From the NCBI GenBank assembly GCA_014377905.1, contig JACMOQ010000020.1:1-11681 (forward strand): a stretch of 11,681 bases of DNA. The letters run 5' to 3'. Shown one piece after another: positions 1 through 6,092 of the stretch. Source of the DNA: Acetobacteraceae bacterium. Its GTDB lineage: Bacteria > Pseudomonadota > Alphaproteobacteria > Acetobacterales > Acetobacteraceae. Both the position numbers and the translations under genes were made by a program. The notes under the pieces are model-generated. The model ran no database searches. It saw only the letters and a program-made list of their open reading frames with translations, and was not told where the DNA came from. The number at the start of each line of letters is the position of its first letter. Positions within the stretch are counted from its first letter, which is position 1.

Positions 1-157
1 CCGCCCGCCACAGCGCAATCAAACGCTCCAACCGCCTGCGTATTCGGCCAATCCTGCCCCAGACCGCCACCAGCAATACGGTCAAATTCCGATCACGGGC
101 CGCCCTGGCCGCAATCGCGGCTTGCAGGTCAGCGAGGATCAGGAATAAATTGTTCAT
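1..157 (-). CDS. Small hypothetical protein, N-terminal part (runs off left edge)
   Basis: An open frame begins with ATG at 157 and continues without a stop to the left edge, so only the first 52 residues are visible. They start MNNLFLILADLQAAIAARAA, a hydrophobic/amphipathic Ala-Leu-rich helix. A second hydrophobic stretch (about residues 26-34, LTVLLVAVW) follows, then a strongly basic segment (R-I-G-R-I-R-R-R-L-E-R) and L-I-A-L-W-R-A. No catalytic motif is visible. From memory, short proteins with this layout (hydrophobic start, Ala/Arg-rich helices, 'R-L-x-x-L-I-A-L-W-R-A-G') recur as multiple hypothetical paralogues in Acetobacteraceae; I could not check this. No Shine-Dalgarno sequence is evident, and a candidate promoter sits so close that the transcript may be nearly leaderless. 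Function is unknown; a membrane-associated or helical role is only a guess. It is divergent from the SDR gene at 275. Confidence 0.6.
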   Translation of the reverse strand, partial: MNNLFLILADLQAAIAARAARDRNLTVLLVAVWGRIGRIRRRLERLIALWRA

Positions 158-163
158 CGTTTC

Positions 164-192
164 TGTGTATTTTAACTAACTATTTTTGTCAA
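164..192 (-). promoter_or_regulatory. Candidate sigma-70 promoter for the left-edge hypothetical gene
   Basis: On the minus strand a perfect TTGACA (192-187) is followed after 17 nt by TACACA (169-164), which matches the -10 consensus only partly. A better -10-like TAAAAT (174-169) is spaced only 12 nt from the -35, too close to pair with it. The stretch is conspicuously AT-rich compared with its surroundings. With the 17-nt spacing, transcription would begin at about 157-158, at or beside the ATG, so the mRNA could be leaderless. This is prediction by eye only. Confidence 0.35.
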
Positions 193-263
193 GCAAAATC
201 ACATCAACCTGCCGCCTTTCCTCCTTGTCCGCTTGCGCTACACTGCTCCGCAAAACACCACGT

Positions 264-270
264 GGGAGAG
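264..270 (+). promoter_or_regulatory. Ribosome binding site fixing the start of the plus-strand SDR
   Basis: GGGAGAG lies 4 nt before the ATG at 275. The frame is open further upstream to a TTG at 233, but that codon has no Shine-Dalgarno sequence and would add 14 residues ahead of the usual SDR start (MAKVAVVTGA). The ATG at 275 is therefore preferred. Confidence 0.7.
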
Positions 271-274
271 AAAA

Positions 275-973
275 ATGGCCAAAGTCGCCGTCGTCACCGG
301 GGCCAACGGGCGCATCGGGGAAGCCACCTGCCAGCGCCTGGCACAATCGGGCTATACAGTGGTGGGCATTGATCGCGGCCCGACCGGGATTGGCAACTGG
401 GCCTATTACCCCTGCGATCTGATCGACATTGATGCCCTGCGCGAAACGCTCGCCCGCATCGAGGCTGATCACGGCCTGATCCGGGTGTTGCACAATAATG
501 CCGGGATTTATCACACTGGCGGGAATTTTCTGGAGCATACGCCGGAACTGTTTGACATCACGATGGATGTGAATATCCGCGCGCCGTATTTCGCCGCCCA
601 GTTCGTCGCCAAACGCCTGATCGCGGCCGGCGAAAGCGGGGCGATTGTGAACACTGCCTCGATGGCGGGTGTGCTGGGCAGCATGCAGATCGACTATGCC
701 GCCTCGAAAGCCGCGGTGATCAACATGACCAAATCGCTCGCGCGGTCGTTGGGGCGTTACAACATCCGGGTCAATGCGATCGCGCCCGGGCTGATCGAAA
801 CCGCCATGGGTGCCCAGGCCCATCCTGGCGTGCGCAAGTCGGTCGAGGCATCAAGTTCGTTGCGCCGCATCGGCCAGCCCGAGGAAATCGCCTCAGTGGT
901 GAATTTTCTGGTGAGTGACGACGCGAGCTATATCACTGGCACGACATTGGATGTGTCAGGGGGAACTGGCTAA
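275..973 (+). CDS. SDR family oxidoreductase (classical type)
   Basis: This 232-residue protein has the full signature of a classical short-chain dehydrogenase/reductase, a soluble NAD(P)-dependent enzyme that interconverts alcohols and ketones. The cofactor-binding glycine motif TGANGRIG is at residues 8-15. NNAG is at 74-77, followed by the structural Asn100 and the catalytic Ser129, Tyr141 and Lys145 (in YAASK). The C-terminus has the usual S-G-G motif. An acidic residue after the second strand (Asp33) suggests a preference for NAD(H) over NADP(H); this is inference. In the glycine motif, Arg replaces the commoner Gly of TGxxxGIG (here G-R-I-G), a tolerated variant. The length is slightly below the usual 240-260. 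The substrate cannot be read from sequence. It is the only plus-strand gene and is convergent with the Nudix gene, so it is probably a single-gene transcript. Confidence 0.9.
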   Translation: MAKVAVVTGANGRIGEATCQRLAQSGYTVVGIDRGPTGIGNWAYYPCDLIDIDALRETLARIEADHGLIRVLHNNAGIYHTGGNFLEHTPELFDITMDVNIRAPYFAAQFVAKRLIAAGESGAIVNTASMAGVLGSMQIDYAASKAAVINMTKSLARSLGRYNIRVNAIAPGLIETAMGAQAHPGVRKSVEASSSLRRIGQPEEIASVVNFLVSDDASYITGTTLDVSGGTG

Positions 974-1001
974 TCGCGCTGGGCAGTCCGTGCACGACCA
1001 C

Positions 1002-1018
1002 GGCGGATTGCAACCGCC
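1002..1018. terminator. Weak hairpin between convergent genes
   Basis: GGCGG (1002-1006) and CCGCC (1014-1018) can pair around a 7-nt loop in the 45-nt gap between the SDR stop (973) and the convergent Nudix stop (1019). There is no T-run on either side, so it is at best a weak bidirectional terminator. Confidence 0.25.
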
Positions 1019-1456
1019 CTACGCCAAACCGAAAGAACGCACTGCCAGCGCAATAACCCGATGGGCTTCCGACCACAGCCCAAACCGCGTCAGATCATCC
1101 ACCCGCGCCCAAACCACGGCATCAACATCATCGCCATGGCGCGCCTCGTCACCTTGCCACAACCCGGCGAAATCCAGAATAGTGTAATGATATTGCACCC
1201 GCCCATCCGCATCGTGGCGAATGCTGTCAACGTTGGCCACCAGTTGCAAGGCGCCAATCACCAGCCCGCATTCTTCGAATAATTCCCGCCGTGCGCCGGC
1301 CTCGGCGGTTTCCCCAACATCCTGCGCCCCACCCGGCAGCGCCCAGCGCCCGAGGTCGGGGGCCTTGCCACGCCGCACCAGCAAAACCCCCGGCCCCGGC
1401 CGCAGCACGACAATCCCAACCCCAACAATCGGCCGGGCCGGATACTCCCGGCTCAT
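1019..1456 (-). CDS. Nudix hydrolase
   Basis: This 145-residue protein carries a perfect Nudix box, G-x5-E-x7-R-E-U-x-E-E-x-G-U, at residues 43-65 (Gly43, Glu49, Arg57, Glu58, Glu61, Glu62, Gly64). These acidic residues bind the divalent metal that drives hydrolysis of a nucleoside diphosphate linked to another moiety. The preceding WALPGG and the N-terminal strand VGVGIVVL fit a single-domain Nudix fold of the ADP-ribose pyrophosphatase-like or MutT-like group. The substrate cannot be decided; ADP-ribose or a related nucleotide is a guess. The start is the ATG at 1456, which has a strong GGAGG before it. An in-frame upstream start at 1477 would overlap that site and is less likely. It lies 88 nt downstream of the DUF4340 gene on the same strand, separated by an AT-rich hairpin, so it may or may not be part of the Gld-type transcript. 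Confidence 0.9.
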   Translation of the reverse strand: MSREYPARPIVGVGIVVLRPGPGVLLVRRGKAPDLGRWALPGGAQDVGETAEAGARRELFEECGLVIGALQLVANVDSIRHDADGRVQYHYTILDFAGLWQGDEARHGDDVDAVVWARVDDLTRFGLWSEAHRVIALAVRSFGLA

Positions 1457-1459
1457 CGT

Positions 1460-1467
1460 CCCCCTCC
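1460..1467 (-). promoter_or_regulatory. Strong Shine-Dalgarno site of the Nudix gene
   Basis: Read on the minus strand, GGAGGGGG ends 3 nt before the ATG at 1456, with the GGAGG core 6 nt away. It decides the start against the in-frame codon at 1477, which lies upstream of it. Confidence 0.65.
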
Positions 1468-1496
1468 GCAGACCCAAGCCAACGGCAACAAAGTAT

Positions 1497-1535
1497 CAAA
1501 AAGTTTTTTTGGTTCTTTTTGTTCACAAAAAGAAC
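1497..1535. terminator. AT-rich double hairpin after the DUF4340 gene
   Basis: GTTCTTTTTG (1512-1521) and CAAAAAGAAC (1526-1535) form a perfect 10-bp stem with a TTCA loop. Immediately beside it, CAAAAA (1497-1502) and TTTTTG (1506-1511) form a second 6-bp stem with a 3-nt loop. Together they start 10 nt past the stop of the leftward DUF4340 gene, the expected place for a transcript end. In the leftward direction the first stem is followed by A-rich rather than T-rich sequence, and only the second hairpin supplies a short T5 run. A classical intrinsic terminator is therefore not certain; a processing site or a dispersed intergenic repeat is an alternative. Confidence 0.45.
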
Positions 1536-1544
1536 TGCTTGCCG

Positions 1545-2543
1545 TCACTGGCTCGCCGCCGGCTTGGCCGGTTCCTCCGCCTTCAGATCATCCATCACCG
1601 GCAGAAAAGATTTTTCCTTCCACGCTCCAAGCTGAAACGCCCAGCCGGCAAATCCTGCTTGCAACGCCGCCGCGCCATCGCCGGCGGCGGCAAGCTGCAC
1701 CCAGATATCCTTATCGGCGCGCGCCACGCTGACGGTAATTCGCACCCCGTCGGTCAGGGTATAAACCGCTTCACCGATCTTTTCTCCCGGCGCTTTGGCC
1801 GCTACGCTCACATCGGTCAGCGTCAGTTGCGCCAGCGCACGAAACACATCTTCCACCCGGTAGTCATCCAGCGGCGGGTGATCCCCAGTAAGCGCCGGCT
1901 TGCCATCGACTTTGGCGAAGTTCAGCACCGCCTCGCCGCGGCGTGACACAACGCTTGCGACCCGATCGAGCGGAATATTGACGATATCGCGTTCGAACCA
2001 CAGCTGCGGATCGCCATCGACCTGGACGCGCCCTTCGGCGAGCCAGGACTGCGCCTCGCCAGGGCGGCGAATATAAAGGGTTTCCGGCAGGTTGCCGGCG
2101 GTACGAACCCGACGATGGCCGGTGATCAGCTCGGCGATTGGCTTGCCGCTGGCATCGAGGACACGTAACAAATTCGCGGTCGAATTCGCGCCCATCGGAT
2201 CATCGACGCCAAGGCGGTCATACTGGGTGGGATCGGCGGTGCGCAGTTCACTGATGCGCAATTCGGTAAGCCCGGTCAGCATTTCGCGCAATTTGTCCTG
2301 TTGGACCTTGTAGCCGTTGCGATCCGCCAGCCCCCAGAATTCTGGCCCACGCACGATGCGCAAGATTTTGCCCTTGTTGGTGATTTCGATCGTGGCAGCG
2401 GTTTGCAATTTGCCGGCAAGCTCGGGGAACACCAGCGCGCCCGAGGCGATTACGACGCGGCTGTCCTGGTTGGCGCCGGGGCCGAAATACCAGCCGCCAG
2501 CGAGTACGATGGCCCCGATCGCGGCGAGTACGAGTGTTCTCAT
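1545..2543 (-). CDS. DUF4340 domain protein of a Gld-type ABC system
   Basis: This 332-residue protein has an N-terminal hydrophobic segment (about residues 3-19), best read as a membrane anchor or uncleaved signal, and then a soluble, beta-rich body predicted to face the periplasm. The pattern F-W-G-L-x-x-x-x-G-Y-K-V followed by L-x-x-L-T-E-L-R-I-S-E-L-R-T-A-D-P-x-x-Y-D-R-L-G-V (about 69-113) is typical of DUF4340. That domain is commonly encoded next to GldG-like proteins. Its biochemical role is not established. The ATG overlaps the stop of the GldG-like gene by 4 nt, so the two are translationally coupled and it closes the four-gene cluster. The C-terminal tail is rich in Lys, Pro and Ala and probably disordered. 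It most likely works as an accessory part of the envelope ABC complex; this is inference from context. Confidence 0.8.
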   Translation of the reverse strand: MRTLVLAAIGAIVLAGGWYFGPGANQDSRVVIASGALVFPELAGKLQTAATIEITNKGKILRIVRGPEFWGLADRNGYKVQQDKLREMLTGLTELRISELRTADPTQYDRLGVDDPMGANSTANLLRVLDASGKPIAELITGHRRVRTAGNLPETLYIRRPGEAQSWLAEGRVQVDGDPQLWFERDIVNIPLDRVASVVSRRGEAVLNFAKVDGKPALTGDHPPLDDYRVEDVFRALAQLTLTDVSVAAKAPGEKIGEAVYTLTDGVRITVSVARADKDIWVQLAAAGDGAAALQAGFAGWAFQLGAWKEKSFLPVMDDLKAEEPAKPAASQ

Positions 2544-4429
2544 GCCCGGGCCCTCGCGCGCATGCGTCGGCGCGCCAGCCCCATCCCGATTGCCAGCACC
2601 GCCGGCACCAGAACGATGTCAGCCAGGCGCAGCTTGGTTTCGAGGGCGGCGATGTCGCGGCGCAACTCCAATTGCACATTGCGCAGTTGCTTGCGGGTAT
2701 CGGCAACGTCGCGGCGCAAGGCATCGATGGTGGCGCGCTGTTCTTCCGAAATCACCGCCGCCGCCTTGTCGGTGCCGCGCCCGGTGCGCAGTTCGGTGAG
2801 CTTCTTCTGGGTTGCATCAAGATGGGCCTGCAAATCCTGCTCGGACTTACGGAAACGCGCCTCGGCTTCCTGCTGCATCGCTTCGACCCGCGCAAACGGG
2901 CGCAACGACGCGCTGCGGCTGCGCAAGCCGATCAGCGCATCGCCGCCGGCCAGGGTGCCGATCAGGTTGGAAACGAAAGCGCCATTGTCGCTGAACGGGG
3001 TCGCCTGCTGCTGGCCATAGAAATCGGCGATCTTTACCCAGAAGCGATCGGCAAGGATGTCGCTATCGGCAACGACCACCATGTTGGCCGCACCATCGGT
3101 CTGGGCTTTGAAGGCGGGCAAGGTCACGCCGTCTTTCGCCGGCTCCGGCGGTCCGGTGAAAGCCGATTTCAGCACCCCGCGCACCCGGGCCGCGATCACC
3201 CGAGGGCCGCCTTCGGGCTTGAAACCGGCGAGGATCTTGGCGGGCTCGGGGAAGGTCTTCACTTTTTCGACCGGCAGCATTCCCGACTGCGGGCTTGATG
3301 CCAGCAAGGGCGTAAAACTGATCTCGGCGCCGTCTTTCTTGCTGACCATGCCAGCGGAAGCGACGGTAACCTGGGTCAGGTCGGCGGTCGCTGGATCGTC
3401 TTTGTTGAGGCCGTTTCGGATATTGTACCAGGCAATGAAATCAACCGACTGCACCCGGTCCCCGGGGCTTGCCCGCACCCGCCACGCGCCGGTGAGGTCG
3501 GCGACGATCTGGGTGGGGTCGAACACGATGCCCCAGGCGTCAAACAGTTTCGCTAGATTGGAACTGGTGTTTTCCGGCGGCTGGCCGGTCTGGCTCGGGG
3601 CTTGCGCCATGGCGTCCGAATGGGGATCGACCATCGCCATCAACCGGCCGCCGCGCATCACGAACTGGTCAATCGCATAGAGCGTCGCATCCGACAGGTT
3701 CTGCGCCTGGGCGACCAGCAGCACCTGGATTTCGGGGTCGATCACCTGGACATCAGTCGGCACTGACTTGACGGTAAAGGCTTCGCGCAATTGCATCGCG
3801 GCAACCCAAGGCTGGCCGCCACCACCCCCCTGTCCGCGCATCGCCATCATCATCGCGCGCGGATCGCCGTCGAGCGGCAATGATGACATCGTGCCGATCA
3901 CCGGGCGCTTGGGGCTGGACAATTCGAACACCAGCTTGGACAGATCGAATTCGAGGAAACGTTCACGTTCCGGCTGGAAGAAGCCGATGGTGCGTTCATC
4001 ATCCAGCAGGTTCGATGCCGCGAGGCCGAAATAGACTTGCTCGCCAGACTGGTCGATCGGCACGCCTTGCAGACCATAGGCGACCGCGCGGTCCTCGATA
4101 TCGCTGAACGGTTCGGGGTCGTAGAATTCGAGCCGGATTTTGCCAGCCGAATTGGCGGCATATTCGCGCAGCATTTCACTGACCCGGTCGGCATAAGCGC
4201 CATAGAGCGGGATGCGGGCCCCGAGCGCGCGGGAATAGTACATCCGCACGGTGATCGGGTCCTTAAGATCGGCGATGATCTTTCGCGTGCCCGCCGCCAG
4301 CGTATAAAGCTTCTGCTGGGTGACATCGGCACGCACATGCGCGAGCCGGGTTTCAGCAAAAATGTTGATACCAACAAGGAACGCGGCGACCGCCCCGACC
4401 CCGATGAATGATGACCAGATACGGCGCAT
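2540..4429 (-). CDS. GldG-like ABC transporter auxiliary protein
   Basis: This 629-residue protein has the GldG / ABC_transp_aux layout. A transmembrane helix (about 5-24) is followed by the family's V-T-x-Q-K-L-Y-T-L-x-x-G-T-R-K segment (36-50), then a large extracytoplasmic region with I-T-V-R-M-Y-Y-S near 59 and E-F-Y-D-P-E-P-F at 101-108. The conserved V-V-V-A-D-S-D-I-L (451-459) and D-N-G-A-F-V-S-N-L-I-G-T-L-A-G-G-D (481-497) come next. Residues about 515-600 are Glu/Gln/Arg/Lys-rich with heptad character, a likely coiled coil, ending in a second transmembrane helix (about 603-619) and an Arg-rich cytoplasmic tail. Residues 193-206 (Met-rich then Gly-rich) look like a flexible loop. GldG partners the GldA ATPase and GldF permease, and was first described in gliding Bacteroidetes; homologues are widespread in bacteria that do not glide. 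The start is 4 nt after the permease stop. Substrate and function here are unknown. Confidence 0.85.
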   Translation of the reverse strand: MRRIWSSFIGVGAVAAFLVGINIFAETRLAHVRADVTQQKLYTLAAGTRKIIADLKDPITVRMYYSRALGARIPLYGAYADRVSEMLREYAANSAGKIRLEFYDPEPFSDIEDRAVAYGLQGVPIDQSGEQVYFGLAASNLLDDERTIGFFQPERERFLEFDLSKLVFELSSPKRPVIGTMSSLPLDGDPRAMMMAMRGQGGGGGQPWVAAMQLREAFTVKSVPTDVQVIDPEIQVLLVAQAQNLSDATLYAIDQFVMRGGRLMAMVDPHSDAMAQAPSQTGQPPENTSSNLAKLFDAWGIVFDPTQIVADLTGAWRVRASPGDRVQSVDFIAWYNIRNGLNKDDPATADLTQVTVASAGMVSKKDGAEISFTPLLASSPQSGMLPVEKVKTFPEPAKILAGFKPEGGPRVIAARVRGVLKSAFTGPPEPAKDGVTLPAFKAQTDGAANMVVVADSDILADRFWVKIADFYGQQQATPFSDNGAFVSNLIGTLAGGDALIGLRSRSASLRPFARVEAMQQEAEARFRKSEQDLQAHLDATQKKLTELRTGRGTDKAAAVISEEQRATIDALRRDVADTRKQLRNVQLELRRDIAALETKLRLADIVLVPAVLAIGMGLARRRMRARARA

Positions 4430-4433
4430 GCGT

Positions 4434-5165
4434 TCAATCCGCCTTGCGATGTTCGATGATGACGGTATTCAGGAAAAGCCAGAACCCGATAAAAGATGCG
4501 AAATAGACCAGATCGCGCAGCGCGATCACCCCGCGGGTGAAGCTCGCGAAGCGCTCGGCCACCGACACCCGGCGCGCGAGTTCGGCCAGCACCGGCGTGT
4601 TGCGCGACAGGAATTCAGTAACGACCGGGTACGATGCGACGGCGAACACAAAGCACACCGCCAACGCCAACACAAACGCAATCACCTGGTTCTTGGTCGC
4701 CGCCGACAGCGCCGAGCCGACCGACAGAAAGGCGCCGGCGACCAGTAACGCGCCGAGATAGCCACTGGCGATCACCCCGTTATCCGGTGCGCCAAGGTAG
4801 TTCACTGTCAGCACGAACGGAAAGGTGAGCGCGAGCGCGATGGCGCAAAACCCCCAGGCGGCGAGGAATTTTCCGACCACTGCCTGGCCTTGGGTGATCG
4901 GCAGGGTGAGCAGCAATTCGATGGTGCCAAGCCGGCGTTCCTCCGCCCACAGCCGCATGGTGATCGCGGGCACCAGCAATAAAAACACCCAGGGGATGAA
5001 GTTGAAGAACGGCGCGAGATCGGCCTGATTGCGGTCAAAGAAATTGCCGAGATTGAAGGTCAGCGCGCCTTGCAGCGCGAGGAAAATCACGATGAACACG
5101 GCCGCGACGGGCGTCGCAAAATACCCGCCCAATTCACGGTGGGCGACGATGAATGTGTTGCGCAT
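4434..5165 (-). CDS. ABC-2 type permease, GldF-like
   Basis: This 243-residue integral membrane protein has about six hydrophobic segments (roughly residues 15-35, 53-71, 101-124, 133-154, 160-181 and 216-236). The signature is the cytoplasmic motif after the second helix, M-R-L-W-A-E-E-R-R-L-G-T-I-E-L-L-L-T-L-P (70-89), characteristic of GldF and related ABC-2 permeases and likely to contact the ATPase. It would form the membrane channel with the ATPase encoded just before it: the ATPase stop and this ATG share one base (TGATG at 5165), so the two are translationally coupled. The GldG-like gene follows after 4 nt. Length and topology are normal for the family. What it moves is unknown. Confidence 0.88.
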   Translation of the reverse strand: MRNTFIVAHRELGGYFATPVAAVFIVIFLALQGALTFNLGNFFDRNQADLAPFFNFIPWVFLLLVPAITMRLWAEERRLGTIELLLTLPITQGQAVVGKFLAAWGFCAIALALTFPFVLTVNYLGAPDNGVIASGYLGALLVAGAFLSVGSALSAATKNQVIAFVLALAVCFVFAVASYPVVTEFLSRNTPVLAELARRVSVAERFASFTRGVIALRDLVYFASFIGFWLFLNTVIIEHRKAD

Positions 5166-5896
5166 CAGGCAGCCTTCGGCAAAGTGAGGTCACGGAACAC
5201 GTCATCAAGCTTGCCCGATGCCGCGCGCAATTGCAGCTCGGACGGGGTCGCATCGGCGACGATGCGGCCGTTGGCGATGATGATGGCACGGGTGCACACC
5301 GCATCGACTTCTTCCAGAATATGGGTCGAAATCACGATCGCCTTTTCGGCACGCATCTCCGCGATCAGCTTGCGGACTTCGTGTTTCTGATTGGGATCGA
5401 GCCCATCGGTCGGCTCGTCCAATATCAGCACTTCGGGATCATGTAGCAACGCTTGGGCCAGCCCGACACGGCGTTTAAAACCTTTGGACAGGGTTTCCAC
5501 CGGTTGCAGCCGCACCCCGGCCAAGGTGGTCATCGCGACGGCGCGATCGACGCGGCGGCCGAGCTCGGCGCCGGAAAACCCCCGAATGCGGCCGCAGAAT
5601 TGCAAGAAGGCAAGTACGGTCATTTCGGGATAGGTTGGCGCGCCCTCGGGCAGGAAACCCAGGCTTTTGCGGGCGGCGAGCGAGCGGGTGCGCACGTCAT
5701 GGCCGCAAATCCGCGCCGTGCCGGATGATGGCGTCATGAAGCCGGCCAGCATGCGCATGGTCGTGGACTTGCCGGCGCCGTTGGGGCCGAGAAAGCCCAA
5801 TACCTCGCCACGCTCAACATTGAAGGAAATATTGTCCACTGCGACAAACGCGCCGAACCGTTTGGTGAGACCCTCGATTTCGATCAAGGCTGCCAT
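5165..5896 (-). CDS. ABC transporter ATP-binding protein, GldA-like
   Basis: This 243-residue cytoplasmic ATPase powers the ABC-2 permease encoded next. Walker A GPNGAGKST is at 37-45, Walker B V-L-I-L-D-E with catalytic Glu161 at 156-161, the D-loop G-L-D-P at 165-168, and the switch His192 in I-S-T-H. The ABC signature reads L-S-K-G-F (136-140) rather than LSGGQ. Glu83 in F-L-P-E-G-A-P-T-Y-P-E-M-T stands where the Q-loop glutamine is usual. Both deviations are, to my knowledge, typical of GldA-like ATPases, so they do not imply loss of function. The start ATG at 5896 has AGGGGA 8 nt upstream. It is the first gene of the Gld-type cluster, and a candidate regulatory dyad lies about 40 nt upstream. 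Confidence 0.9.
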   Translation of the reverse strand: MAALIEIEGLTKRFGAFVAVDNISFNVERGEVLGFLGPNGAGKSTTMRMLAGFMTPSSGTARICGHDVRTRSLAARKSLGFLPEGAPTYPEMTVLAFLQFCGRIRGFSGAELGRRVDRAVAMTTLAGVRLQPVETLSKGFKRRVGLAQALLHDPEVLILDEPTDGLDPNQKHEVRKLIAEMRAEKAIVISTHILEEVDAVCTRAIIIANGRIVADATPSELQLRAASGKLDDVFRDLTLPKAA

Positions 5897-5927
5897 CGCC
5901 GCGCTCCCCTGCTGTTCGACCGGTCAG

Positions 5928-5955
5928 GGAATAGAACAATCAGGGCTGATTGCAA
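5928..5955 (-). promoter_or_regulatory. Candidate promoter with 16-nt dyad upstream of the Gld-type cluster
   Basis: CAATCAG (5937-5943) and CTGATTG (5946-5952) form a perfect 7-bp inverted repeat with a 2-nt centre, a size suited to a dimeric regulator. On the minus strand it overlaps the 16-nt spacer of a possible -35 TTGCAA (5955-5950) and a weak -10 TATTCC (5933-5928). The predicted start would give a leader of about 25 nt before the ATG at 5896. An operator overlapping a promoter is plausible but rests only on position and symmetry. Confidence 0.3.
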
Positions 5956-6092
5956 CTCCTGGCGAATTAATTCCCGGCAAGCTGGAAAAATTCGCCGCTC
6001 AGTGCGAGATTGCGGCACAGACGCGGCCCGTCGTCGCGCCGCTGAGCAACGATTTTGCAATGGATTGGCCGCGCGATATCACGCTCCAGCCG
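5956..6092. other. Remaining intergenic sequence between amn and the ATPase gene
   Basis: Both neighbouring genes run leftwards. No start codon with a ribosome site opens a convincing gene on either strand. A GCCGTT/AACGGC stem (6089-6105) straddles the amn stop codon but has no T-run in the direction of transcription, so it is not called as a terminator. Confidence 0.4.

Noticed and set aside
233..274. Upstream TTG start for the plus-strand SDR, adding 14 residues
   Set aside because: TTG has no ribosome site, whereas the ATG at 275 has GGGAGAG 4 nt upstream and gives the usual SDR N-terminus.
1457..1477. Upstream start for the Nudix hydrolase at 1477
   Set aside because: It would place the strong GGAGG inside the coding region, and the extra residues (MGLRRGT) look like translated leader.
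2534..3298. Long plus-strand frames opposite the GldG-like gene
   Set aside because: They are antisense to a gene with strong family motifs, show no ribosome site and encode Arg/Ala-rich low-complexity sequence typical of shadow frames.
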